Origin: Streptomyces cinnabarinus
Lineage (GTDB): Bacteria; Actinomycetota; Actinomycetes; Streptomycetales; Streptomycetaceae
DNA length: 64,000 bases
Direction of reading: 5' to 3'
Assembly (NCBI RefSeq): GCF_027270315.1
Contig: NZ_CP114413.1
Span: 1,302,001 to 1,366,000 of the forward strand
Below the pieces are notes generated by a model that saw only the letters and a list, made by a program, of their open reading frames with translations, had not been told where the DNA came from and did not search any database. Both the position numbers and the translations under genes were made by a program. This document shows positions 42,358 to 49,295 of the stretch, piece by piece (within the stretch, counting starts at the first letter, position 1; every line of letters begins with the position of its first letter).

Positions 42358-43575
42358 TCAGGCGCCGGTCAGCCGGCCCGCGGAGTGCACGCCCGGCTGG
42401 TACTTGGGCAGCCGGGCGGTCACTTTCATCCCCGCTCCCACGGCGGTCTCGATGACGAGGCCGTAGTCGTCTCCGTAGACCTGACGGAGCCGGTCGTCGA
42501 CGTTGGAGAGTCCGATGCCGCCGGAGGGGCTGACCTCGCCGGCGAGGATGCGGCGCAGTACGGCGGGGTCCATTCCGGCCCCGTCGTCCTCGATGACGAC
42601 GAGGGCCTCCGCGCCCGCGTCCTGGGCCGTGATGCTGATCCGGCATTTCCCGGCGGTGGTGGCCGCTCTGCCCTCAAGTCCGTGCTTGACGGCGTTCTCC
42701 ACCAGCGGCTGGAGGCAGAGGAAGGGCAGGGCGACCGGGAGCACCTCGGGGGCGATCTGCAGGGTGACGGAAAGCCGGTCGCCGAATCTCGCCCGGACCA
42801 GCGCCAAGTAGTGGTCGATGGCGTGGAGTTCGTCGGCGAGGGTGGTGAAGTCACCGTGCCTGCGGAACGAGTAGCGGGTGAAGTCGGCGAACTCCAGCAG
42901 CAGTTCACGGGCTCGTTCGGGATCGGTGCGCACGAAGCTGGCGATCACCGCGAGCGAGTTGAAGATGAAGTGCGGGGAGATCTGGGCGCGAAGTGCCTTG
43001 ATCTCGGCCTCGATCAGCCGGGTGCGGGACTGGTCCAGGTCGGCCAACTCCAACTGGACGGAGACCCAGCGGGCGACCTCTCCGGCGGCCCGGACCAGTA
43101 CGGCGGACTCGCGGGGCGCGCAGGCGACGAGGGCGCCGTGGACCCGGTCGTCGACGGTGAGGGGGGCGACGACCGCCCAGCGCAGGGGGCATTCGGGGGT
43201 CTCGCAGATCAGCGGGAAGGCCTCGCCGCGGCCTGAGTCCAGGGGTCCGGAGAGGCGTTCCATGATCTCGGCGCGGTGATGGGCGCCGACTCCGTCCCAG
43301 GCCAGCACCTCCTTCCGGTCGACCAGGCACAGGGCGTCCGTGCCGAGCAGCGAGCGCAGCCGCCGGGCCGACTTCCGCGCGGTCTCCTCCGTCAGCCCTG
43401 CCCGGAGCGGGGGCGCGGCGAGGGAGGCGGTGTGCAGGGTCTCGAAGGTGGCGTGCTCGACGGGGGTACCGAGACCGCCCTGGCTCTCGGGTCGGGCGGT
43501 GCGCCGCCCGAGCCAGAACCCGGCCGCCAGCAGAGGGAGGATCGCGACGCACAGTCCGGCGATGAATCCGCTCAT
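42358..43575 (-). CDS. LytS/YehU-type sensor histidine kinase
   Basis: A 405-residue kinase with one N-terminal membrane segment (GFIAGLCVAILPLLAAGFWLG), a GAF-like region (residues 45-190; RLRSLLGTDALCLVDRKEVLAWDGVG) and a His_kinase domain (IKALRAQISPHFIFNSLAVIASFV with the phospho-accepting histidine in SPHFIFN) plus ATPase motifs (LVENAVKHGLEG, GIGLSNVDDRL). ATG 43575 has GGAGGTGA upstream and overlaps the symporter stop. It should phosphorylate the LytTR regulator encoded at the head of the same operon. The symporter between them is a likely signal provider. Confidence 0.92.
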   Translation of the reverse strand: MSGFIAGLCVAILPLLAAGFWLGRRTARPESQGGLGTPVEHATFETLHTASLAAPPLRAGLTEETARKSARRLRSLLGTDALCLVDRKEVLAWDGVGAHHRAEIMERLSGPLDSGRGEAFPLICETPECPLRWAVVAPLTVDDRVHGALVACAPRESAVLVRAAGEVARWVSVQLELADLDQSRTRLIEAEIKALRAQISPHFIFNSLAVIASFVRTDPERARELLLEFADFTRYSFRRHGDFTTLADELHAIDHYLALVRARFGDRLSVTLQIAPEVLPVALPFLCLQPLVENAVKHGLEGRAATTAGKCRISITAQDAGAEALVVIEDDGAGMDPAVLRRILAGEVSPSGGIGLSNVDDRLRQVYGDDYGLVIETAVGAGMKVTARLPKYQPGVHSAGRLTGA

Positions 43576-45281
43576 GACTTCACCTCCGCCAGTTCCTCCG
43601 GCAAGTGGAACCGGGCCAGGATCGCCGCCGTTCCGGTCGGTACTCGGCTCGGGGTGGCCAGGGACACCAGCACCATCGTGAGGAAGGCCAGCGGTACCGA
43701 CCAGAGGGCGGGCCAGGCCAGCAGGGCGTGCAGGGCTCCGGTGCCGGGGTAGCCGGACATCGTCGCCGCCACGGCGAGCAGGGCGGAGCCGCCGCCCACC
43801 AGCATTCCGGCGGCCGCCCCGGGCGGGGTGAGCCGGTGCCACCAGATGCCGAGCACCAGCAACGGGCAGAAGGACGACGCCGACACGGCGAAGGCCAGCC
43901 CGACGGCGTCGGCGACCGGCAGCCCGCCCACCAGGGCGCTCGCCGCGAGCGGCACGGCCATGGCGAGGACGGTACCGAGCCTGAAGTGCCGTACGCCGCG
44001 GGAGGGGAGGACGTCCTGGGTGAGGACGCCCGCCACGGCCATGGTCAGACCGGAGGCGGTCGACAGGAACGCCGCGAAGGCGCCCCCGGCGACCAGCGCG
44101 CCCAGCAGGTCGCCACCGACTCCGCCGATCATGCGCTCGGGCAGCAGCAGGACGGCGGCGTCCGCGTCGCCGGTGAGGGTGAGTTCGGGGGCGTACAGGC
44201 GGCCGAGGGCGCCGTAGACCGGGGGCAGCAGGTAGAAGGCGCCGATCAGGCCGAGGACGGCGACCGTGGTGCGGCGGGCGGCGACGCCGTGCGGGCTGGT
44301 GTAGAAGCGGACGACGACATGGGGCAGGCCCATGGTGCCGAGGAAGGTGGCGAGGATCAGTCCGTAGGTGGCGTACAGCGGGCGTTCGCCGCGGCTCTCG
44401 GCCTGGGACGGCGACAGGCCGCCGTCGCGGTCACGCTCGGCCTCGGGGAGGGCCGCGCCCTCGGCGAACGTCAGCCGGGTGCCGCGCTCGATCCGGTGGG
44501 TGCCGGCGGGGAGTCGCAGCTCCCGCTCCTCGTGGGCGCGGCCGTCGACGGTGCCGCTCACCGTGACGGTCAGCGGTCGGTCCAGGCGCAGCTCCAGGCT
44601 GTCGTCGACGCGGACGGTGCGCTGTTCGCGGAAGGCGGCGGGTTCGTCGAAGGCGTGGTGGGGCGCGCCGTCGCTCTGCCAGGCGAGCACCAGGAACAGG
44701 GCGGGCACCAGCAGGGCGGTCAGCTTCAGCCAGTACTGGAAGGCCTGGACGAAGGTGATGCTGCGCATGCCGCCCGCGGCGACGATGGCGACCACCACGA
44801 CCGCCACGATCACTCCGCCGAGCCAGTCGGGCGCGCCGGTGAGCACGGTCAGCGTCAGCCCGGCGCCCTGGAGTTGGGGCAGCAGGTAGAGCCAGCCGAC
44901 GCCGACGACGAATGCCCCGGCCAGTCTCCTTACCGCCTGGGAGGCGAGCCGGGCCTCGGCGAAGTCGGGGAGCGTGTAGGCGCCGGAGCGGCGCAGCGGG
45001 GCGGCGACGAAGAGGAGCAGGACCAGGTAGCCGGCGGTGTAGCCGACCGGGTACCAGAGCATGTCGGGGCCCTGGACGAGGACCAGTCCGGCGATGCCGA
45101 GGAAGGAGGCGGCGGAGAGGTACTCACCGCTGATGGCGGCGGCGTTGAGGCGGGGGCCGACGGTGCGGGAGGCGACGTAGAAGTCGGAGGTGGTGCGAGA
45201 GATGCGCAGGCCGAAGGCGCCGACGAAGACGGTCGCGAGGACGACGAGCGCGACGGCGGGGACGGCGAAGTTCTCGTTCAC
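43572..45281 (-). CDS. Sodium/solute symporter family transporter with large external insert
   Basis: A 569-residue SSS protein close to cation/acetate symporters (ISGEYLSAASFLGIAGLVLVQGPDMLWYPVGYTAGYLVLLLFVA; GTMGLPHVVVRFYT; VAGGAFAAFLSTASGLTMAVAGVLTQDVLP). About 12-13 hydrophobic segments are present. Residues 202-300 form a hydrophilic beta-rich insert (RTVRVDDSLELRLDRPLTVTVSGTVDG...) between two helices, which I take to be outside the membrane and possibly sensory. It is coupled to the histidine kinase by a 4-base overlap and lies 28 bases after a small membrane protein gene. Substrate may be acetate, pyruvate or another carboxylate. Confidence 0.9.
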   Translation of the reverse strand: MNENFAVPAVALVVLATVFVGAFGLRISRTTSDFYVASRTVGPRLNAAAISGEYLSAASFLGIAGLVLVQGPDMLWYPVGYTAGYLVLLLFVAAPLRRSGAYTLPDFAEARLASQAVRRLAGAFVVGVGWLYLLPQLQGAGLTLTVLTGAPDWLGGVIVAVVVVAIVAAGGMRSITFVQAFQYWLKLTALLVPALFLVLAWQSDGAPHHAFDEPAAFREQRTVRVDDSLELRLDRPLTVTVSGTVDGRAHEERELRLPAGTHRIERGTRLTFAEGAALPEAERDRDGGLSPSQAESRGERPLYATYGLILATFLGTMGLPHVVVRFYTSPHGVAARRTTVAVLGLIGAFYLLPPVYGALGRLYAPELTLTGDADAAVLLLPERMIGGVGGDLLGALVAGGAFAAFLSTASGLTMAVAGVLTQDVLPSRGVRHFRLGTVLAMAVPLAASALVGGLPVADAVGLAFAVSASSFCPLLVLGIWWHRLTPPGAAAGMLVGGGSALLAVAATMSGYPGTGALHALLAWPALWSVPLAFLTMVLVSLATPSRVPTGTAAILARFHLPEELAEVKS

Positions 45282-45309
45282 GGCCGTTCGGAGTTCCCTT
45301 CCACAGCCC

Positions 45310-45684
45310 TCAGCGGTCCTGGTCCTCGACGAGGCGGACGAAGTCGCGTTCGTTGCGCTCGGCGCGCCGCACGTACCAGCGGGCGAGCAGCACGAGCGGG
45401 GCGTAGAGGCAGAAGCCGAGGACGGTCCATTCCAGGCGCTCGGAGTCCGGGATGGTGGCGAAGAGCAGGGGCAGCGGGCCGATCAGGAGTCCGAGGACGG
45501 CGACGACGGCGAGGGCGGCGCGCAGTTGGGAGCGCATCAGGGAGCGGACGTAGGTGTGGCCGAGGGTGGTCTGTTCGGCGATCTCGGTGCGCGGGCGGTA
45601 GTAGCCGGAGGCGGGGCGGGTGCGCCGGGGCGGTCCGGTGACGACGACGCGGCGTTCGGCGGGGTCCTGGTGCGGCACCGTCAC
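45310..45684 (-). CDS. Small membrane protein of the symporter operon (DUF485-like position)
   Basis: A 124-residue protein with a basic N-terminal half (AERRVVVTGPPRRTRPASGYYRPRTE), two membrane segments (ALAVVAVLGLLIGPLPLLFATIP and WTVLGFCLYAPLVLLARWYV), then a charged tail (RRAERNERDFVRLVEDQD). In many bacteria a small DUF485 protein precedes ActP-type symporters; this gene occupies that place, though I cannot confirm the family. GTG 45684 overlaps the regulator stop (GTGA). It likely associates with the symporter. Confidence 0.78.
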   Translation of the reverse strand: MTVPHQDPAERRVVVTGPPRRTRPASGYYRPRTEIAEQTTLGHTYVRSLMRSQLRAALAVVAVLGLLIGPLPLLFATIPDSERLEWTVLGFCLYAPLVLLARWYVRRAERNERDFVRLVEDQDR

Positions 45685-46430
45685 GGCCTCCGCATCAGCA
45701 GGTCCCGCAGCTCGCGCGCGTGGCGTCGGCTGACCTGGAGTTCCTCGGTGCCGACCAGGACGCTGACCGTGCCCGCGTCCAGGCGGAGTTCACCTATGTG
45801 GCGCAGGGCGACCAGATGGCGGCGGTGGATGCGGACGAAGCCCCGGGAGCGCCAGCGCTCCTCCAGGGTGGACAGCGGGATGCGCACCAGATGGCTGCCC
45901 TTGTCGGTGTGCAGCCGGGCGTAGTCGCCCTGGGCCTCGACATGGGTGATCTCCTCGACGGGCACGAAGCGGGTCACGCCGCCGAGTTCGACGGGTATGT
46001 GGTCCGGGTCGGGCTCGTGCACGGGTATCCGGGGTCCGGCGCCGATCAGTTCGGCGGCCCGCCGGACGGCCTCGCCGAGGCGCTCCTTGCGGACCGGCTT
46101 GAGGACGTAGTCGACGGCCTTGAGGTCGAACGCCTGCACGGCGAAGTCCTCGTGCGCGGTGACGAACACGACCAGCGGCGGCTTGGCGAACCCGGTGAGC
46201 AGCCGGGCCAGGTCGAGGCCGTCGAGACCGGGCATGTTGATGTCGAGGAAGACGACGTCGATCGCCTCGGGCCCGGCGGGCCCCGACTCCAGCGCCCGGT
46301 TGATCCGGCGCAGCGCCTCGGTGGCGTCCCCGGCGCCCGCCGCGCTGCCGATCCGGGGATCGGCGTTCAGGAGGTACAGCAGTTCCTCCAGCGAGGGGCG
46401 TTCGTCGTCGACAGCCAGGGCACGCAGCAT
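45681..46430 (-). CDS. LytTR-type response regulator
   Basis: A 249-residue regulator. The receiver (LRALAVDDERPSLEELLYLLNADP) has the phosphorylation aspartate in DVVFLDINMPGLDG and the switch lysine in VDYVLKPVRKERL. A LytTR DNA-binding domain follows (DHIPVELGGVTRFVPVEEITHVEAQGDYARLHT...FVRIHRRHLVALRHIGELRLDAG). It pairs with the LytS-type kinase at the end of the same operon. The frame extends to 47246 only as a shadow. ATG 46430 has no strong ribosome site. It is divergent from the AsnC-type gene over 78 bases. Confidence 0.92.
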   Translation of the reverse strand: MLRALAVDDERPSLEELLYLLNADPRIGSAAGAGDATEALRRINRALESGPAGPEAIDVVFLDINMPGLDGLDLARLLTGFAKPPLVVFVTAHEDFAVQAFDLKAVDYVLKPVRKERLGEAVRRAAELIGAGPRIPVHEPDPDHIPVELGGVTRFVPVEEITHVEAQGDYARLHTDKGSHLVRIPLSTLEERWRSRGFVRIHRRHLVALRHIGELRLDAGTVSVLVGTEELQVSRRHARELRDLLMRRP

Positions 46431-46496
46431 GAACGTGGAGTGTAGGAGCAATTCGTACGCCTGCACACGGGCCGAGGTGTGGACGTTTCCGCTGGG

Positions 46497-46511
46497 TAGG
46501 GTGCCGCCATG
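46497..46511 (+). promoter_or_regulatory. -10 element of probably leaderless AsnC/Lrp promoter
   Basis: TAGGGT at 46497-46502 is followed by 6 bases and then the ATG at 46509. No ribosome site is present, which fits a leaderless transcript. Confidence 0.5.
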
Positions 46512-47024
46512 AACAGCAGGACCACGCCGTTCGACGAGCTCGACCGGAAGATCATCACCGCCCTGATGGCGAACGCAAGGACCAGTTTCAACGAGATCGG
46601 CGCGGCCGTCGGGCTGTCCTCGACGGCCGTGAAGCGGCGGGTGGACCGGCTGCGGGAGTCCGGGGTGATCACCGGGTTCACGGCCACGGTGAAGCCGTCG
46701 GCGCTGGGCTGGCGCACGGAGGCGTATGTCGAGGTGTACTGCGAGGGCGCGGCCCCGCCGCGGCGGCTGGCGGAGGTGGTCCGCAACCATCCGGAGATCA
46801 CCGCGGCGATGACGGTGACGGGCGGCGCGGACGCGCTGCTGCATGTGCGGGCGCGGGATGTGGAGCACTTCGAGGAGGTGCTGGAGCGGATCCGCGTCGA
46901 GCCGTTCATCCGGAAGACGATCAGCGTGATGGTGCTGTCCCATCTCCTCCCGGACAGTCCGGAGGCTGGCGCGAGCCAGCCGGCCCCGGAGGGCACGGGA
47001 GAGGGCGCAGCAGACCTGCGTTGA
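46509..47024 (+). CDS. Lrp/AsnC-family regulator
   Basis: A 171-residue AsnC protein: winged helix-turn-helix (FDELDRKIITALMANARTSFNEIGAAVGLSSTAVKRRVDRLRESGVITGFTA) and an RAM/AsnC ligand domain (EVVRNHPEITAAMTVTGGADALLHVRARDVEHFEEVLERIR). The last 25 residues are a proline/glycine-rich extension. Two strong inverted repeats lie between it and the following arginine catabolic genes, so it most likely regulates them in response to an amino acid such as arginine or ornithine; this is inference from context. Confidence 0.92.
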   Translation: MNSRTTPFDELDRKIITALMANARTSFNEIGAAVGLSSTAVKRRVDRLRESGVITGFTATVKPSALGWRTEAYVEVYCEGAAPPRRLAEVVRNHPEITAAMTVTGGADALLHVRARDVEHFEEVLERIRVEPFIRKTISVMVLSHLLPDSPEAGASQPAPEGTGEGAADLR

Positions 47025-47062
47025 GCAGGGATACAACGCAGCATTCCTGCGTGAACACGCAG
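47016..47062. promoter_or_regulatory. Double inverted-repeat operator upstream of the arginine/ornithine operon
   Basis: Repeat 1 is CTGCGTTG (47016-47023) - N10 - CAACGCAG (47034-47041). Repeat 2 is CTGCGT (47047-47052) - GAAC - ACGCAG (47057-47062). All four half-sites share CTGCGT/ACGCAG. The first overlaps the last codons and stop of the AsnC gene. Multiple palindromic half-sites of this kind are typical of Lrp/AsnC binding regions. They lie 84-130 bases before the amidinohydrolase start. Confidence 0.75.
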
Positions 47063-47145
47063 CCCTTGTTCCTTGTCGGGCGTCTGGGTCACTTTCTACC
47101 TTGGTGTCAACCCAGTCCCACCGCAGGAAGCGGAGGAACCCCTCT

Positions 47146-47958
47146 GTGCTCGAATCCCGTGTGCCGCGCCGGCGGCGCTTCCTCGTCTGTGAACCCAGAC
47201 ATTTCGCCGTGCAGTACGCGATCAACCCCTGGATGCAGCCGGACACCCGGGTCGACGTCGATCTCGCCCAGGATCAGTGGCAGTCGCTGATCCGCGCCTA
47301 CCGCTCCCACGGGCACGCCGTCGACACCGTGGAGCCGGTCCCCGGACTCCCCGACATGGTCTTCGCCGCGAACTGTGCGGTCAGCGTGGACGGCCGGATC
47401 TTCGGCTCGCTCTTCCACGCACCCGAGCGGCGCCCCGAGTCCACCCACTACGAGACGTGGTTCAAGGCGTCCGGATTCGACGTCTACCGCCCCGAGTCGG
47501 TGTGCGAGGGCGAGGGCGACCTGGTCCCGACGGGCCGCTATGTGCTGGCCGGCACCGGTTTCCGGACCACCCGTGAGGCCCATCGCGAGGTGCAGGAGTT
47601 CTTCGGCGTCCCGGTGATCAGCCTGACGCTGGTGGACCCGTACTTCTACCACCTCGACACCGCGCTGTTCGTGCTCGACGACGACAACATCGCGTACTAC
47701 CCGGAGGCGTTCTCGCCGGGCAGCCGCGAGGTGCTCCGGCGGCTCTACCCGGAGGCGGTGCTGGCCACCCGTGAGGACGCGATGGCGTTCGGTCTGAACT
47801 CCGTCTCCGACGGACTGCACGTCTTCATCGCGCCCGGGGCGACCGCCCTCGCCGACCAGCTGGCCCTGCGTGGCTACGTCCCCGTCCCCGTCGACCTGTC
47901 CGAGCTGCTGAAGGCCGGCGGCGGCATCAAGTGCTGCACCCAGGAGATCCGCTCATGA
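47146..47958 (+). CDS. Amidinohydrolase: dimethylarginine dimethylaminohydrolase or arginine dihydrolase
   Basis: A 270-residue guanidino-group-modifying enzyme. Candidate catalytic residues: His169 in FYHLDTAL and Cys263/264 in GGIKCCTQEI. In the substrate loop the motif is PDMVFAANCAV, with Asn76 where typical dimethylargininases have an acidic residue. From knowledge of the family, Asn at that place is linked to arginine dihydrolases (arginine to ornithine, CO2 and ammonia). GTG 47146 has GGAGG 9 bases upstream, better than the upstream TTG/GTG at 47101. The next gene, rocD, overlaps by 4 bases, so ornithine would be the logical product. Confidence 0.85.
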   Translation: MLESRVPRRRRFLVCEPRHFAVQYAINPWMQPDTRVDVDLAQDQWQSLIRAYRSHGHAVDTVEPVPGLPDMVFAANCAVSVDGRIFGSLFHAPERRPESTHYETWFKASGFDVYRPESVCEGEGDLVPTGRYVLAGTGFRTTREAHREVQEFFGVPVISLTLVDPYFYHLDTALFVLDDDNIAYYPEAFSPGSREVLRRLYPEAVLATREDAMAFGLNSVSDGLHVFIAPGATALADQLALRGYVPVPVDLSELLKAGGGIKCCTQEIRS

Positions 47959-49172
47959 CCGCACCCGCGCACACCCGTTCCTCCGCCGACCTGATCCGCG
48001 CCGAGGAGCCCGTCCTCGCGCACAACTACCACCCGCTGCCGGTCGTCGTCGCGCGCGCCGAGGGCACCTGGGTGGAGGACGTCGAGGGCAACCGCTACCT
48101 GGACATGCTGGCGGGCTACTCGGCGCTCAACTTCGGCCACCGCCACCCCGGTCTGATCGAGGCCGCCCACCGGCAGCTGGATCTGCTCACGCTCACCTCG
48201 CGGGCCTTCCACAACGACAAACTCGCCGAGTTCGCCGAGCGCCTGGCCGCGCTGACCGGCCTGGACATGGTGCTGCCCATGAACACGGGCGCCGAGGCCG
48301 TGGAGAGCGCGGTCAAGGTGGCCCGCAAATGGGCCTACGACGTCAAGGGCGTCCCGGACGGCCAGGCCACCATCGTGGTCGCGGCGGACAACTTCCACGG
48401 CCGTACGACGACCATCGTCAGCTTCTCCACCGACGAGACCGCCCGCTCCGGCTTCGGGCCCTTCACCCCGGGCTTCCGGGTCGTCCCCTACAACGACCTG
48501 GCCGCGCTGGAGGAGGCCGTCGACGACACCACGGCGGCGGTGCTCATCGAGCCCATCCAGGGCGAGGCCGGTGTGGTCATCCCGGACGACGGCTATCTGG
48601 CCGGGGTGCGGGAGCTGACCAGCCGCAAGGGCTGCCTGTTCATCGCGGACGAGATCCAGTCGGGCCTCGGCCGCACCGGCCGTACCCTCGCCGTCGAGCA
48701 CGAGTCGGTGGTGCCCGACATGCTGCTGCTCGGCAAGGCGCTGGGCGGCGGCATCGTGCCGGTGTCCGCGGTCGTGGCCAAGCGCGAGGTGCTCGCGGTA
48801 CTGCGGCCGGGCGAGCACGGCTCCACGTTCGGCGGAAACCCGCTGGCCGCCGCGGTCGGCACGGCCGTGGTCGAGCTGCTGGAGACCGGCGAGTTCCAGC
48901 ACCGGGCGGCCGACCTCGGCGTCGGACTCAGGGACGGGCTGACCGAACTCGTCGGCAAGGGCGTGGTCGGCTTCCGCGCCCGCGGCCTGTGGGCGGGCGT
49001 GGACATCGACCCCGCGGTGGGCACCGGCCGGGAGATCAGCGAGCGGCTGATGCGCGAGGGCGTGCTGGTCAAGGACACGCACGGCTCCACGATCCGGCTG
49101 GCTCCGCCGCTGACCATCACCGCCGAGGAGCTGACGGGTGCGCTGGCCGCGCTGGAGAAGGTACTGAAGTAG
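47955..49172 (+). CDS. rocD: Ornithine aminotransferase
   Basis: A 405-residue class III aminotransferase (LDMLAGYSALNFGHRHPGLIEAA; PMNTGAEAVESAVKVARKW; the PLP-lysine region PDMLLLGKALGGGIVPVSAV; GEHGSTFGGNPLAAAVG), a close match to ornithine-oxo-acid transaminases. It turns ornithine and 2-oxoglutarate into glutamate 5-semialdehyde and glutamate. ATG 47955 overlaps the amidinohydrolase stop (ATGA). The pair gives a route from arginine to glutamate/proline. The frame at 47931 is slightly longer but less likely. Confidence 0.94.
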   Translation: MTAPAHTRSSADLIRAEEPVLAHNYHPLPVVVARAEGTWVEDVEGNRYLDMLAGYSALNFGHRHPGLIEAAHRQLDLLTLTSRAFHNDKLAEFAERLAALTGLDMVLPMNTGAEAVESAVKVARKWAYDVKGVPDGQATIVVAADNFHGRTTTIVSFSTDETARSGFGPFTPGFRVVPYNDLAALEEAVDDTTAAVLIEPIQGEAGVVIPDDGYLAGVRELTSRKGCLFIADEIQSGLGRTGRTLAVEHESVVPDMLLLGKALGGGIVPVSAVVAKREVLAVLRPGEHGSTFGGNPLAAAVGTAVVELLETGEFQHRAADLGVGLRDGLTELVGKGVVGFRARGLWAGVDIDPAVGTGREISERLMREGVLVKDTHGSTIRLAPPLTITAEELTGALAALEKVLK

Positions 49173-49202
49173 GGCGGGAGAGCGCCCGCGGTGGCCGTCT
49201 CT

Positions 49203-49262
49203 CCCTCGCACTGCGAGGGTGAACACTGGGATCAGAGGTGGTAGACCACTGACGTGGACCAC
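49203..49262. promoter_or_regulatory. Palindrome cluster before the SpoIIE-type phosphatase
   Basis: Three perfect inverted repeats follow one another: CCCTCGCA-C-TGCGAGGG (49203-49219), GTGGT-AG-ACCAC (49238-49249) and GTGG-A-CCAC (49254-49262). The first could be a terminator stem for rocD (6-base stem, 5-base loop) or an operator; the other two share GTGG/CCAC half-sites and lie 34-58 bases before the phosphatase start. Confidence 0.45.
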
Positions 49263-49295
49263 CCTCAGCGGCTCTCAGCGACGGAGAGGTCGGCC

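Noticed and set aside
43605..45641. Plus-strand 678-codon frame opposite the symporter
   Set aside because: Composition of Gly/Arg/Gln repeats and antisense to a symporter with clear membrane segments.
45681..47246. 521-codon frame that would fuse an N-terminal extension to the LytTR regulator
   Set aside because: The N-terminal 270 codons are antisense to the AsnC gene; the receiver domain begins at ATG 46430.
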